This document shows positions 1-8,750 of a stretch of DNA of 53,330 nucleotides, piece after piece. The notes under the pieces were generated by a model, which had not been told where the DNA came from, made no database searches, and worked only from the letters and a program-made list of their open reading frames with translations. The position numbers and the translations under genes were made by a program. The DNA comes from a virus. The DNA is taken from IMG/VR virus record IMGVR_UViG_3300022685_000036, positions 1-53,330 of that record; one strand, given 5' to 3'. The stretch's first letter is position 1. Each line of letters opens with the position of its first letter.

Positions 1-417
1 TCCGTCCGAAGTAAAAGTAGCACCAGCCCCCGCCGCAATGTCAGTAACTACGTTGCCGTCAACCGTTGGACCACTACCACCTGTCGGGGGAGTTGCACAA
101 GTTAGAGTTCCGTTAGCTGCAATATCGGTTACAAATTCACCTCCAGGACACGGAATTGGGTTTGCCGCCAACTGTCCCGCCGTGATGTTGTCAGCTACAC
201 GAGCGTCCGGAAATTCGCCAGAACTAATCTGAGAAGCATCTAACAGTAGCTCGTCGTCGCCACCGAGTGCATGACGTAAGGCGTGGCTCAGTGGTGAATA
301 TCTAAGATCAGCATCAGGCACGAACTGTTGCGTATCAGAGTCTACTAAACCTGTGATGGCAGCAGCAATAGACCCGGAGAGTGAAGCCGCTGAAACAAAA
401 ACGATTAATCTTTTCAT
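1..417 (-). CDS. Exported or fibre-like protein, C-terminus cut by the window edge
   Basis: An open frame of 139 codons runs off the window edge without a stop. Its ATG overlaps the stop of the upstream fibre gene (TAATG), so translation is probably coupled. The first 20 residues (MKRLIVFVSAASLSGSIAAA) are basic then hydrophobic and look like a signal peptide. The rest holds two degenerate units, VTDIAANGTLTC and VTDIAAGAGATFTSDG, resembling the Gly/Thr-rich beta repeats of the preceding gene. By position, last in the tail-fibre run, it may be a fibre or surface protein. The signal peptide would be odd for a virion protein, and a hydrophobic N-terminal anchor is the alternative. The function is not established. 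Confidence 0.6.
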   Translation of the reverse strand, partial: MKRLIVFVSAASLSGSIAAAITGLVDSDTQQFVPDADLRYSPLSHALRHALGGDDELLLDASQISSGEFPDARVADNITAGQLAANPIPCPGGEFVTDIAANGTLTCATPPTGGSGPTVDGNVVTDIAAGAGATFTSDG

Positions 418-926
418 TACAGCGCTGCTCCGGCCGTTACGAGGTATCTCCACACATTGGTAGAAACACAAATTGCTATCTGCCCTGTTGTGGCATCAAA
501 AGCGATCTGACCTTGTTCGCCTGGAGAAGTCGACGTTGCCGGAAAAGCGACTATCTCCGCAGGGCGGGGCCGGGCATTAGTCACCGTCCAGACTGTGCCC
601 CCGCCACTAACGGTGATGTCCCCATAAACACCGTCTGCAATAGTCGCTGTGCCAGAGCTTACGTTAAGCGTAACGGTGCCGTCGCCGTTGTCACTAAAAG
701 TGATATTCGTTCCGGCGATTACATCCGTATACGCAACTCCACCAAATGTCGCCCCGCTACCACTAGCCCCCACAGAAATCCAACCGAGGCCAGAATCGTA
801 AACTTTTAATACTGGTGGATCAACACTGGTATCAACCCACAAGTTTTCGCTAAGCGGTGAATCGGGAGCTACATCGCTAACTACTGGTGTTTGGTAGTTA
901 ACGCCTCTGACAAAAAGAATCGTCAC
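417..926 (-). CDS. Tail fibre-like beta-repeat protein
   Basis: The 169-residue protein is rich in Gly, Thr, Ser and Val. It contains phage-fibre style segments: ENLWVDTSVDPPVLKVYDSG (typical of short fibre domains that end in a displayed value) and YGDITVSGGGTVWTV. It follows the collagen/collar fibre gene with a 4-bp overlap, so it belongs to the same adsorption apparatus operon. No enzymatic motif is visible. The family is not precisely recognised; the fibre role is inferred from composition and position. Confidence 0.65.
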   Translation of the reverse strand: MTILFVRGVNYQTPVVSDVAPDSPLSENLWVDTSVDPPVLKVYDSGLGWISVGASGSGATFGGVAYTDVIAGTNITFSDNGDGTVTLNVSSGTATIADGVYGDITVSGGGTVWTVTNARPRPAEIVAFPATSTSPGEQGQIAFDATTGQIAICVSTNVWRYLVTAGAAL

Positions 927-1687
927 AATTCTTCTCCCGCATAAACATAAGCATATACTTTCTCACCTTGGGCTATTCTAGGAGTTCTATTCCCATTGAG
1001 TAAATGCTTTAGCTCGCTAAATTCGCCAGGGATCAAACTACCGTCACAAGGTAAAAAACCTTCCGGGGCCTCTTTACTTACATTATATAAAACTGTGCCA
1101 ATCGGATATTTAAGCTTAGATGGTTTTAATTTTTCAATGAGACCAGCAAGGTACACATCAAACTCTGTGCCATCATCCATGCGAAACCGTAATATGTCGT
1201 TTTCTATAACAGCAGCAATAGGGCTAGCCCCATGGCGGCCGTCTTTGCCATCTTTTCCTGCGGGGCCTTGCTTCCCTTCTTTGCCTCGCTGAGCAAGCAT
1301 CTTTACACGTCCGTCAGGGAGGACGCCGAACAGGCTCCCGCCGTCAATGTAAAGGTCACCACACTCCAGTTTTGAAGTGTCCTCTGGCTTCAACCCAATA
1401 AACTCTAACCCCCAAGGACCTACTCGCTTCCATGCTGAAGATTTGCGCGGCTCATCAGCAGTGTCGCGCGTGGCCACATATATTTTCCCCCAAGCAGTAA
1501 CGACACAATCCCCTTCGCGGTGCACCTGTCCTTTAGAATAGATCTTAAGATCAAAGCCGAGCCCGTCGCGGCCATCTTTGCCCGGCGGCGCCTCGATCTC
1601 GGCTACCGCCTGCTCAATCTTGCGCGTAGCGAACTTCGCGATTTCTTCGGCGAGCAGACCGCCGGGCGTGAGGAGGTCGTTAGGCAT
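923..1687 (-). CDS. Collagen-like tail fibre protein with tail-collar-like C-terminus
   Basis: The 254-residue protein has two short collagen-type Gly-X-Y stretches (around residues 34-43 and 135-155, for example GKQGPAGKDGKDG) that should trimerise. Its C-terminus carries a segment like phage tail-collar domains: YPIGTVLYNV, then a Pro-Glu-Gly and the FLPCDGS signature. Such domains form receptor-binding trimers at fibre tips. It overlaps the upstream collagen-like gene by 8 bp and the next fibre gene by 4 bp. Base composition shifts here from the GC-rich head genes to a more AT-rich fibre segment, suggesting modular exchange of the tip. Confidence 0.75.
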   Translation of the reverse strand: MPNDLLTPGGLLAEEIAKFATRKIEQAVAEIEAPPGKDGRDGLGFDLKIYSKGQVHREGDCVVTAWGKIYVATRDTADEPRKSSAWKRVGPWGLEFIGLKPEDTSKLECGDLYIDGGSLFGVLPDGRVKMLAQRGKEGKQGPAGKDGKDGRHGASPIAAVIENDILRFRMDDGTEFDVYLAGLIEKLKPSKLKYPIGTVLYNVSKEAPEGFLPCDGSLIPGEFSELKHLLNGNRTPRIAQGEKVYAYVYAGEEL

Positions 1688-2537
1688 AGCGGGCGAACAC
1701 GGCTTTGATTTCGGACATCTCGCGCTGCCGGAACTCCGCCATCAAGGCTTCGATCAGGGCGGCGACATCGGGCATAGGACCGGCGGGTCCGCGCTCGCCG
1801 CGGACGGTATCAAGGAACTGCTTATCCCGCTTCAGCTCGGCGGCGACTTCGTCACTGGAGACCGACTGACCGGAGTCTCCCTTTTCGCCTCGGACGATCC
1901 CGAGAAACTGCTGGTCCTGCTTCAGCTCGGCAGCGACTTCATCACGTGAGACCGATTTGCCGGGCTCACCCTTCTCGCCGCGAAGGCCCTTCAGAAATTC
2001 CTTGTCCTGCTTCAGCTCAGCGACCACTTCATCGCGGGTGACTGACCGACCCGGCTCACCGCGAAGCTCCGCGCCGTGGCGCTCGAACAAACTGTCAGCA
2101 ACTACGTTGGGGTCCGCATCCTTTCCCGGAGCGCCGGTGCCGCCGGCAGGACCCTGCGCGCCTACCGGCCCTTGCTCGCCCCGGAGACGATCAGCGTGCC
2201 GCAAGACGAGGCCGTTCACCACATCCTCAACATCGGGCGAGGCGCCGTCCTTGCCGTCCTTGCCAGGAGGACCGGGGGTGCGCTCCAACTGCAGAAGCCG
2301 CCCGCGTAGCTCGGCTATCTCTTCGCCCCGGTCTGCCGGTACGGCACTGCGCAGAGCCTCGTAGCGACGGTTCAAGTCGCCGATGCGGGTCAGCAGATCG
2401 TCGCGGGTCTTCTCAAACTCCTCGCGTGGAAGCCCTAGCTGACTGCGGAGCTCCTTCAAGCCGGTGGAGATCTCGACCACCTGCTCATCGATGTAGGCGC
2501 CGACGGAGTCGAGAATAAGTTTAGTCTGTGCGTCCAT
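1680..2537 (-). CDS. Coiled-coil plus collagen-like repeat fibre protein
   Basis: The 285-residue protein starts with a helical, charged region (residues 1-90, probable trimeric coiled coil). Gly-X-Y collagen stretches follow (GPPGKDGKDG, GPVGAQGPAG). Then come three tandem units of about 35 residues, each made of a collagen triplet run and a helix, with cores SVTRDEVVAELKQDKEFL, SVSRDEVAAELKQDQQFL and SVSSDEVAAELKRDKQFL. It directly follows the portal gene, an unusual place for a fibre gene. It is probably a shaft or head-decoration fibre; the exact location on the virion cannot be told. Confidence 0.75.
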   Translation of the reverse strand: MDAQTKLILDSVGAYIDEQVVEISTGLKELRSQLGLPREEFEKTRDDLLTRIGDLNRRYEALRSAVPADRGEEIAELRGRLLQLERTPGPPGKDGKDGASPDVEDVVNGLVLRHADRLRGEQGPVGAQGPAGGTGAPGKDADPNVVADSLFERHGAELRGEPGRSVTRDEVVAELKQDKEFLKGLRGEKGEPGKSVSRDEVAAELKQDQQFLGIVRGEKGDSGQSVSSDEVAAELKRDKQFLDTVRGERGPAGPMPDVAALIEALMAEFRQREMSEIKAVFARYA

Positions 2538-3919
2538 CAGGCCGCCTTTCGGTTTCTGAGATAGCTCATAATCTCGATCTGCTTCTCAATGCCTACAGCA
2601 ACGGCTGCCTCGCCAGGCGGTGCAGGTTCAGGTGCTTCGGGCGCAGGAGGTGCTTCCGGCATCTTCCCGACCTGCGAGAGCGGCACAACCTGCTGTTGCA
2701 CCCTCGGCTCCTCACCGAACTCGACCGCAGGCAGACGCTCGCGCCGCCGCGCCTCGTTAGGGGACATGAGACCTGTGGTGACCGCGTTGCCGAGGGACTT
2801 GATCCGCCCTTCGAAATCCGTCCTGAGCAGGGCTTCGGTGTCGAAGTCCATGAACTCATCGGATGGAAGGCGAAACAGCCGACCGAACGCCTGCTCGATG
2901 TGCGTCATTAGGAAGCCGAGCCCGGTCGAGAGCCACTGGTTGATGAGCTGCTCGACGTTGTTGTAGGTCGCCTTCGTGTAATCACCGATCAGGGCCAGCG
3001 GGACGCGGTAGACACGGGCGATGTCCTCGATGGACATCCGGTATGCCTCGATCAGCTGTGCGTCCTGGCTGGTGATGGTCATCTGGTTCCACTTCAATCC
3101 CCAAGAGAGCACAGGCACCTCGCCCGCCGCCAGTCCACGGCTCTTCTCATACCAAGCTTTGCGCAGCGCATCCATCTGCTCCTTGGTCAGCTTCTCGTCC
3201 GTCGTCAGCACGCCGGATGGACGGCTCATGTTCGAAAAAAACGCTGCCTGATTGCTGCCGATCGCGGTGTTGACCTGAATGGCCATCGTAGCGAACTCGA
3301 TCGGGCTAATGCCGATCAGTGGATGCCTCGGCGTATGCAGCCGCAGGTGCAACACGTCGCGCGCGGGGATCAAGGCTTGCAGCTCACCGATGATTGGATT
3401 GGTGCCTACGCCGTAGAAGATCGCGCCCTCGGGCGTGATGTATGGCTGCGTGCTGTTCGCCGGCACGATGTGGATCGACTCAATCCGCTCCGACCCATCG
3501 CGGAAGACCAGAGCATAGGCGTTGCCGTAGCTCAGCAGCTCGAACAGCAGGTTCAGGAAGAAGTCCGACGGCGTCTGATACCCGTTCGGGTTGCGCAAGA
3601 TGCGCGATAGCGGAGACGTCGTGATGGTCTCCAGCCCACCGTTCTCCAACCGCCTGTGATGGTGGGCGGGCATGGTAGCGATGGCCTGCGCCGGGACGTT
3701 CTTGCAGGCGTAGACCGCGCCACAGGTGCGCTGAAGCCACGGGGAAAGGTTGCGCTGCCATCCATCTTCCCAGGGCGTCAGTTCGTAGGCGCCCCCCAAC
3801 TCGCCGATTCCCCAAAAGGGACCGCGCCAACTGCCCTCGCCGTTGTCACAGCCGAACGACTTCCGCGCAACGATCGGGTGACCGCGTGAATCAACAAGCT
3901 GGATGGCTTGATCAGTCAT
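2537..3919 (-). CDS. Portal protein, HK97 family
   Basis: At 460 residues it has the usual size of HK97-type portals, the dodecameric ring through which DNA enters and leaves the capsid. Family features are the N-terminal QRTCGAVYACKNVPAQAIA region, the SDFFLNLLFELLSYGNAYAL segment, and the SIEDIARVYRVPLALIGD and YNNVEQLINQWL motifs of the clip and wing. The C-terminal 60 residues are Pro/Glu-rich and poorly conserved. The start overlaps the stop of the upstream small gene (ATGA). In this phage portal lies after protease and capsid, whereas HK97 has it before them. Confidence 0.93.
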   Translation of the reverse strand: MTDQAIQLVDSRGHPIVARKSFGCDNGEGSWRGPFWGIGELGGAYELTPWEDGWQRNLSPWLQRTCGAVYACKNVPAQAIATMPAHHHRRLENGGLETITTSPLSRILRNPNGYQTPSDFFLNLLFELLSYGNAYALVFRDGSERIESIHIVPANSTQPYITPEGAIFYGVGTNPIIGELQALIPARDVLHLRLHTPRHPLIGISPIEFATMAIQVNTAIGSNQAAFFSNMSRPSGVLTTDEKLTKEQMDALRKAWYEKSRGLAAGEVPVLSWGLKWNQMTITSQDAQLIEAYRMSIEDIARVYRVPLALIGDYTKATYNNVEQLINQWLSTGLGFLMTHIEQAFGRLFRLPSDEFMDFDTEALLRTDFEGRIKSLGNAVTTGLMSPNEARRRERLPAVEFGEEPRVQQQVVPLSQVGKMPEAPPAPEAPEPAPPGEAAVAVGIEKQIEIMSYLRNRKAA

Positions 3920-4173
3920 CGGCTTTTGGGCGTCCGGCGTCTACTGGTGCGGGGCTTCGCCTCCATGGTGCGGGTCTCGTAGACCTGCTCCTTGACTGGC
4001 GCCGACTCGGGATCGGGCTCGGGATCGGGCACCGCAACGGTGCCGTAGTAGACGCCTGGCTGGTGCGCCGAAGGTCGGTAGGCCTTGCCGGCGGCTTCCA
4101 GCTTCTTCGCCTCCTCCAGCGAGATACGCTGGAAGTGCGACATGCCGTGGGGCTTGTAAAGGGCTTCTGGCAT
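3916..4173 (-). CDS. Small head-module protein, unknown
   Basis: The 85-residue protein lies between capsid and portal and overlaps the portal start by 4 bp. Residues 10-40 (RISLEEAKKLEAAGKAYRPS) look helical, the middle is acidic and Pro-rich (DPEPDPES), and the C-terminus is strongly basic (SRRRTPKSR). It may be a head accessory or minor decoration protein, but no family is recognised. Confidence 0.65.
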   Translation of the reverse strand: MPEALYKPHGMSHFQRISLEEAKKLEAAGKAYRPSAHQPGVYYGTVAVPDPEPDPESAPVKEQVYETRTMEAKPRTSRRRTPKSR

Positions 4174-4203
4174 GAAGGTTGTGCTCTTGTGTCAGATTCT
4201 GTT

Positions 4204-4231
4204 GAGGGACGATCCTTCGCCCTCTCTTTTT
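4204..4231 (+). terminator. Hairpin plus T-run, plus-strand terminator candidate
   Basis: In the 68-bp gap between capsid and the 85-residue gene, the plus strand reads GAGGGaCGA-TCCT-TCGCCCTC followed by TC and five T. This is an 8-bp stem with one bulge and a U-run, the pattern of an intrinsic terminator for rightward transcription. All genes here run leftward, so it would stop antisense transcription, or act only as a stem-loop between two late cistrons. The GTTGAGGGAC start resembles the early 5' leader hairpins. Confidence 0.35.
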
Positions 4232-4241
4232 CAGCCTACGA

Positions 4242-5750
4242 TCACCAAGCGATCGAGGTACGTTGCGCCACAGTGGACGGACGCAGCAAGGCCCAGGACG
4301 TGGGCGCGATCATCCGGACAGCTTCACTGTACGTCTGGAACATGGACCGCGCCACGTAGCCGGCACCTGCGCCCGCCGCAATAGCCGCCGAGGGCACTAC
4401 GTTGATGCCTGTTGGGACCTGCCCGGCGGTACCAACTGCTCCTGTAGATCCATCATCGGCCATTGTCGGCGCGGTAGTGTCGGCGTTGGCCATGACCAAA
4501 GTAGCGACCTGGCTGATGTCAAACATCGGCGCATCCAGTGCCATTGCGACGCTGGAGGCATCGACCATCATGGCGACCGTCGCCGGCACGTTGCCCGAGC
4601 TGATGACTGGCACCGTCAGCAGGTTGCCGCTGTTGAGGTCGTCGCGGAAGGTGAACATGCCCAACGCATCTGTCAAGAACGTTAACCCCATGCGGGTCTG
4701 ATTGTTCAGCAGCAGCACCGGGACAGCCGCCTCGTTGGCCGCCAGCAGAGCGCCCATCATATCCTTGATATCCGCCACCACCGACGGGATGCCGCCCGTG
4801 GTGTCACCCGCGCCAGTATTGGCGCCCGCAAGACCGTTGAGCAGCCCCGCGGGACGCACGCCAGCGACCGCAGCCGCGTTGCTCAGCAGCGCGTTGTCGA
4901 GCACCTTCACATAGGCCCGCTGCATGGCGCGACGGAAGATCGACTCGATGTCGGTCACCGACCGCTCGCGCAGCTCCATGGTCGTGACCAGGATATCGGC
5001 CAGCTTGTAGCGGTTGATCGTCTGCGAGCCGATGGAGATCGAGCCCACCGGAATAGCACCGCCTTCCTGCACCCAAGCTGGTTCAGTCGGAGTAGAGCCA
5101 GTCGGGTTTAGGCGCGGAATGGTAACGGTCTGCGCACGACCGAAGTTCATCAGCATACCGCCGGAGCGCGCGGCCCACAACGCCAGTGCAGCGGCAACGG
5201 ACTGGCTCTCGATATCCTCCAGGAGACCACGGATGTCCTCCTGGACCAGCTCAGCGGCATAGCCGGTGTCGGTGGTCGTGGCGATCGGGGCCTCGGTCTT
5301 GGTGATCAGTGGCATCACAGACTTCAGCCGCAGGTCGTCGCCGTACAGCTCGTCCATCACCTGCTGCTCGGGGATGCGCTTGGCGTGCGACAACGCAGTC
5401 ACGACGGCGTGGCGGACGAACACGTCCAGGCCCTTGGACTGCTTGCGCTCGGGCTTGATAACGGCGGGAACGCCCTGGGGCTCCGCCGGACGGGCGCTCA
5501 GGCCCTGACGCTTCTCGATCTCGCGGTACTCGCCGAGGCGCTTCTCGAGCTTCTCGACGTCGGCGGTCAGGGTGTCCACGGACTTGCCGACCTCGTCGAT
5601 CTCGGCCAGGAGGACTTCCTCCTTCTCGGCGTCTTCGACCTTGGCGACCTCCTCGGTCAGCTCGGCCAGCTTCTCTTGCTGAGTCTTCAGCTCTTTCTGC
5701 TTTGGACCGAGGTCCGCAGCCAGGTTCAGGATCTTGTCGGAAATGTTCAT
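4242..5750 (-). CDS. Major capsid protein, HK97 fold with N-terminal scaffold domain
   Basis: The 502-residue protein has a long charged coiled coil at residues 10-85 (KQKELKTQQEKLAELTEEV), the delta/scaffold domain normally removed by the prohead protease. The capsid core follows from about residue 110. The core shows family hallmarks: the Gly/Asp-rich N-arm (ITKTEAPIATTTDTGYAAEL), the E-loop and spine helix region, and a C-terminal P-domain (FQTYSEAVRMIAPTSWALL). Its ATG overlaps the protease stop (ATGA), so both are made together. Context and size make this call firm. Confidence 0.93.
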   Translation of the reverse strand: MNISDKILNLAADLGPKQKELKTQQEKLAELTEEVAKVEDAEKEEVLLAEIDEVGKSVDTLTADVEKLEKRLGEYREIEKRQGLSARPAEPQGVPAVIKPERKQSKGLDVFVRHAVVTALSHAKRIPEQQVMDELYGDDLRLKSVMPLITKTEAPIATTTDTGYAAELVQEDIRGLLEDIESQSVAAALALWAARSGGMLMNFGRAQTVTIPRLNPTGSTPTEPAWVQEGGAIPVGSISIGSQTINRYKLADILVTTMELRERSVTDIESIFRRAMQRAYVKVLDNALLSNAAAVAGVRPAGLLNGLAGANTGAGDTTGGIPSVVADIKDMMGALLAANEAAVPVLLLNNQTRMGLTFLTDALGMFTFRDDLNSGNLLTVPVISSGNVPATVAMMVDASSVAMALDAPMFDISQVATLVMANADTTAPTMADDGSTGAVGTAGQVPTGINVVPSAAIAAGAGAGYVARSMFQTYSEAVRMIAPTSWALLRPSTVAQRTSIAW

Positions 5751-6313
5751 TTGCGCATACTCAATGCTGCCTTGGCGCGCTCGATGCGGGCAAGGGCTTG
5801 TTCGACTTTCTGGTTGCGCTCAGACAGAGCATTGATGACCTGAGACCTCTTGACCGGGTCTTGGTCGAAAGACTTGATGGTGGCCAGGGTGCAATCGGCA
5901 TTGGCCGGAATGGTTACCGCTGACAGCTCCAGCCATTCCCACTCCTTGAAGTGGATGCCGCCGGTGTCCTTGATGAAGGTGTATTCGAGAGCGCGGAAGC
6001 CGATGGACAAGCCGCGCACCAGCCCGGCTTTGATCTGCTTCCAGGTCGTCTCGATGTAATCCAGGTCGGTGTCCTTGGCGATCTCGCCCTCGACCTCGAT
6101 ACCGTTGTCGGTGATTGTCGCGCGCTTGATGAAGCCGACGGGCAGGTGGTGCTCGTGCTGGCTCAGCAAGGGCAGCGGCAGCTTGTACTTCGCGCCCTTG
6201 GGCTCGACAACGTCCTGCATCCGGTCCGGGTTCGGCGTCGAAGCGATGCCGGAGAACTGGCGCTTCTCGTCGTTAAAATCTTTGGCTTCGAGGATGGCGT
6301 AGGCTTTGTTCAT
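5747..6313 (-). CDS. Prohead maturation protease, HK97 gp4-like (U35/S78 family)
   Basis: The 188-residue serine protease should cut the capsid N-terminal scaffold during head maturation. The catalytic elements are visible: the His in LLSQHEHHLPVG (residues 49-60), the Ser in GLSIGF (S103), and the acidic strand EWLELSAVTIPAN (around residues 127-138), all in the family order. The C-terminal tail (residues 150-188) is helical and basic. It sits directly before the capsid gene, as in HK97-type phages. Confidence 0.92.
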   Translation of the reverse strand: MNKAYAILEAKDFNDEKRQFSGIASTPNPDRMQDVVEPKGAKYKLPLPLLSQHEHHLPVGFIKRATITDNGIEVEGEIAKDTDLDYIETTWKQIKAGLVRGLSIGFRALEYTFIKDTGGIHFKEWEWLELSAVTIPANADCTLATIKSFDQDPVKRSQVINALSERNQKVEQALARIERAKAALSMRK

Positions 6314-6509
6314 TGCGATTCGTTCTCCATGAGTTAACGGAAACTAAGTCAGCGGCTTTACCAAGCGCCTCTTCGCGGCTTTCACCGGTCGCCGTTCCCA
6401 CTTTTAACACCGTTTGTACAGTCGCGGTCCATGTACCGTCGCCGTTGTCTTGCACGTTTGCACGCGCCCAAACACGCGTCTGCGTGACTTCAACAAGATC
6501 GCGACTCAT
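6273..6509 (-). CDS. Small protein between terminase and protease
   Basis: The start chosen is MSRDLVEVTQ at 6509; the longer frame to 6614 would run through the upstream 38-residue gene. The 78-residue product has a beta-rich core (TRVWARANVQDNGDGTWTAT) followed by a helix with EEALGKAAD, the look of a small dsRBD-like or hypothetical phage domain. It overlaps the protease gene by 41 bp. No family is recognised. Confidence 0.55.
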   Translation of the reverse strand: MSRDLVEVTQTRVWARANVQDNGDGTWTATVQTVLKVGTATGESREEALGKAADLVSVNSWRTNRNEQSLRHPRSQRF

Positions 6510-6522
6510 TGCTCTGTACCTA

Positions 6523-6639
6523 TCAGCGAAGGGACACAATCTTATCACCGCCACGCCGCTTCTTTGCCTGTGCCTCTTTGGCAGAGCTGGCAACCACAGG
6601 TGTACGCCGACCACTGAAAAAGTACAGTTTCTTAGCCAT
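6523..6639 (-). CDS. Very small basic protein (38 residues)
   Basis: An ATG 8 bp after the terminase stop opens a 38-residue frame beginning MAKKLYFFSGRRTPVV and ending GGDKIVSLR. It is basic (nine Lys/Arg in 38). It fills the gap between terminase and the next gene with little spacing, which supports it being real. The upstream AAGAAA is a weak ribosome-binding site. Function unknown. Confidence 0.5.
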   Translation of the reverse strand: MAKKLYFFSGRRTPVVASSAKEAQAKKRRGGDKIVSLR

Positions 6640-6647
6640 ACGATTTC

Positions 6648-8249
6648 TTAGCCAATGATCGCCCCCACATCAAACGCCACCCGCGAGCTTTCGCCTTCGC
6701 TGACCGGATAGACAGCCATAACGGCGGCAACGAGCGGGTCAATGCGTTGGGTAGATTTCTGTTTCTGGAGCTTGATGTTTCCCGGCCCATCCTGGATCAC
6801 GCGGGCGTTGGAAGCCGCCATGTTGAGCAGCGGATGGCCGCCGTGCCGCAGCCGCCCATTCAGCAGCAGAGCCTCGAAGGCTTCCAAACGCGGTGACATT
6901 GCGCGGAACGTCTGCCCGACACCGTTCCACTCCGCCGACGAGCCAAAGCCGATTTTATCTGCCTCGCGCCGCAGGTCGTCAATCCGCCAAGGGTCAAACT
7001 CAATCGTCGCCGGCTCAAAGCCCAAAGCCATCGTGCGGCGCATCAGCCACTCGACAACCCATTCGTAATTGACGGTGGCGCCGGGGACCAGAATCAAGTC
7101 CCCAGCCGCCGCCCACGCATCATAAGGAGCCCGATCGCGCGCCGCGCGCGCGAGCAGCCCCTCCTCGGGCGCGAAGACGAAGGGCAGCAGGTGCACAGCG
7201 TCTTCGTCGTCGCGCGCCGCCGCTACAGCCGCCGTAAGGTCGTGACGGGCCGAGAGGTCGATCCCTAGGGAAACCCCTGGGTGGCCATCGAAGAGCGCCT
7301 CCCGGGGCGGCGAGGAGGCTTCCCGCCACACCGTCGGGCTCAGCCAGAGCGTGTCCGCGCTCACGCGCTGGTTAAGCAACAGATTGCGTGCCGCACCTTC
7401 CATCGCCGCGATGCGCCCGGCGCGGCGCAACTGATCGGCGAGATCGACGCGGCTGCGGAAACTGTTCAGAGCGGGGTTCGCCGCCTCCCACGCCCGCTCG
7501 TCGTCCAGCGCACAGCCTTCTGGAGCGGCATAAAGATGGACAACGTTGGAAGGGTCTCCGCTGCGGGCAGCGTCGTCGATCATCACCGACAGAAAATCGG
7601 CATCGGTGCGCGCCTGCGTCGAAATGATGATGGTCAACGCATCGTCGTAAGCGCCCTGGCCGCTGAGCAGTGCGTCAACAAACGGATTGGTTGGCCCCTG
7701 AACCTGTCCCCACTCGTCGCCGATCACCACGCGGTCTGACCGCCCAACGGCGCGCGATCCGTCTGCCGCCAGAGCACGGTAACGCGCTTTTGTGGCGCGG
7801 CACACGAGCTGCTTGCTGCTCGGCGTGACGCTGATCAGCGTGGACAGCGTCTCGCTCTGTTCGATCATCTTCACCATCAGGTTGAAGACGAGTGCCGCCT
7901 GGTCCCGCGACATCGCGCCGGAGCTGATCTCCGAGTTCTTCATCGCCACCGGACCAGCCAAAAAGGCGAGCGTCAAAATGGCGATCAGCGCGGTTTTGCC
8001 ATTCTTGCGCGCTATGCTGAGCACCGCGCGGCGCGTGGGATAGTCGAGTACCGAGCGCAGGAACAGCTCCTGAAACGGAGCGATGCGGATCGGCTGCCGC
8101 ACCAGCTTCCCTTCCGGCACCTTGAGGTGGCGCTCTGCCCAGTGCATCACCTGCTCTGCGCGGGTGAGTGCCGCAGCTTCTTCTGGCGTACGAGGGTACG
8201 GGAGCGACCGCCAATCCCTGAGCTTGGGGTTGGGGCCGCTGATGATCAT
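6648..8249 (-). CDS. terL: Terminase large subunit
   Basis: The 533-residue ATPase/nuclease pumps DNA into proheads and cuts concatemers. The ATPase domain shows a Walker A variant, IARKNGKT (residues 79-86), and a Walker B, VVIGDEW (174-180), with the catalytic DE. The RNase H-like nuclease begins at GIDLSARHDLTAAV (around residue 330), which supplies the first catalytic Asp. A second acidic region, IEFDPWRIDDL, and the C-terminal RIDPLVAAVMAVY supply the others. It resembles the HK97-type terminase family. Its start overlaps the small subunit stop by 4 bp. Confidence 0.95.
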   Translation of the reverse strand: MIISGPNPKLRDWRSLPYPRTPEEAAALTRAEQVMHWAERHLKVPEGKLVRQPIRIAPFQELFLRSVLDYPTRRAVLSIARKNGKTALIAILTLAFLAGPVAMKNSEISSGAMSRDQAALVFNLMVKMIEQSETLSTLISVTPSSKQLVCRATKARYRALAADGSRAVGRSDRVVIGDEWGQVQGPTNPFVDALLSGQGAYDDALTIIISTQARTDADFLSVMIDDAARSGDPSNVVHLYAAPEGCALDDERAWEAANPALNSFRSRVDLADQLRRAGRIAAMEGAARNLLLNQRVSADTLWLSPTVWREASSPPREALFDGHPGVSLGIDLSARHDLTAAVAAARDDEDAVHLLPFVFAPEEGLLARAARDRAPYDAWAAAGDLILVPGATVNYEWVVEWLMRRTMALGFEPATIEFDPWRIDDLRREADKIGFGSSAEWNGVGQTFRAMSPRLEAFEALLLNGRLRHGGHPLLNMAASNARVIQDGPGNIKLQKQKSTQRIDPLVAAVMAVYPVSEGESSRVAFDVGAIIG

Positions 8250-8686
8250 TGCAGCGCCGCCATCAGCGGGTCGTCGCCATCAACCGACTCGCGCACCGCA
8301 CGTTCGCGCTCTGCCGCCATCAGGGAGTTGTAGTACTCGTTGACGCCGAGCAGTTTCGCCTTCGCCATCATCGCGACGTGGTGCCGCTCGGCGTCAATCA
8401 AATGTCTGTGGGCAGGATGAATGACGACATTGCCATTCGGCAGCTCTATGAACTCCGGGCATTCCGCCGCAACCCTTGTCCACCGGTCAACACGTGCTTG
8501 TGACCGTGCGCAAAGGGCTGCTGTCAGCCGCACACCCAGTATGTTCCTGTGCTCAGCAGAAAGGGCGGAAAGAAACCCGTAATAGTGGGTCTCTTCCTCT
8601 TTAGAAAGCGGCTGATGTGGCGGCAAGATTGGTTGCTTAGATTTCTCTAAGACCATTGCCGTATATGAACGGTCGATGCCTTTCAT
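8246..8686 (-). CDS. terS: Terminase small subunit (by position and size)
   Basis: The 146-residue, mostly helical protein is encoded immediately upstream of the large terminase with a 4-bp overlap. It begins MKGIDRSYTAMVLEKSKQ, followed by a charged region and a helical block. The C-terminal helix (DAERHHVAMMAKAKLLGV) fits the oligomerisation helix of P27-type small terminases. The match is to general features and context rather than to a clear motif. It is the first gene after the leftward promoter at 8722-8750. Confidence 0.75.
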   Translation of the reverse strand: MKGIDRSYTAMVLEKSKQPILPPHQPLSKEEETHYYGFLSALSAEHRNILGVRLTAALCARSQARVDRWTRVAAECPEFIELPNGNVVIHPAHRHLIDAERHHVAMMAKAKLLGVNEYYNSLMAAERERAVRESVDGDDPLMAALQ

Positions 8687-8721
8687 TATGTCGCGAATGG
8701 CAGGCAGTATGAGTTCCCATG

Positions 8722-8750
8722 ATTATCGCCTTTTCGCGCGAAAAAGTCAA
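8722..8750 (-). promoter_or_regulatory. Sigma70 promoter of the head operon with palindromic spacer
   Basis: Reading leftward: TTGACT (8750-8745), a 17-bp spacer, and GATAAT (8727-8722). The core elements equal those of the early promoters. The spacer differs: it contains the perfect 14-bp palindrome TTTTCGCGCGAAAA (8731-8744), a plausible operator. Transcription would start about 30 bp before the small terminase ATG at 8686. Confidence 0.8.

Noticed and set aside
6313-6651. Rightward frames in the small gap between protease and terminase
   Set aside because: Two small leftward genes (6273-6509 and 6523-6639) with consistent spacing explain the stretch better.
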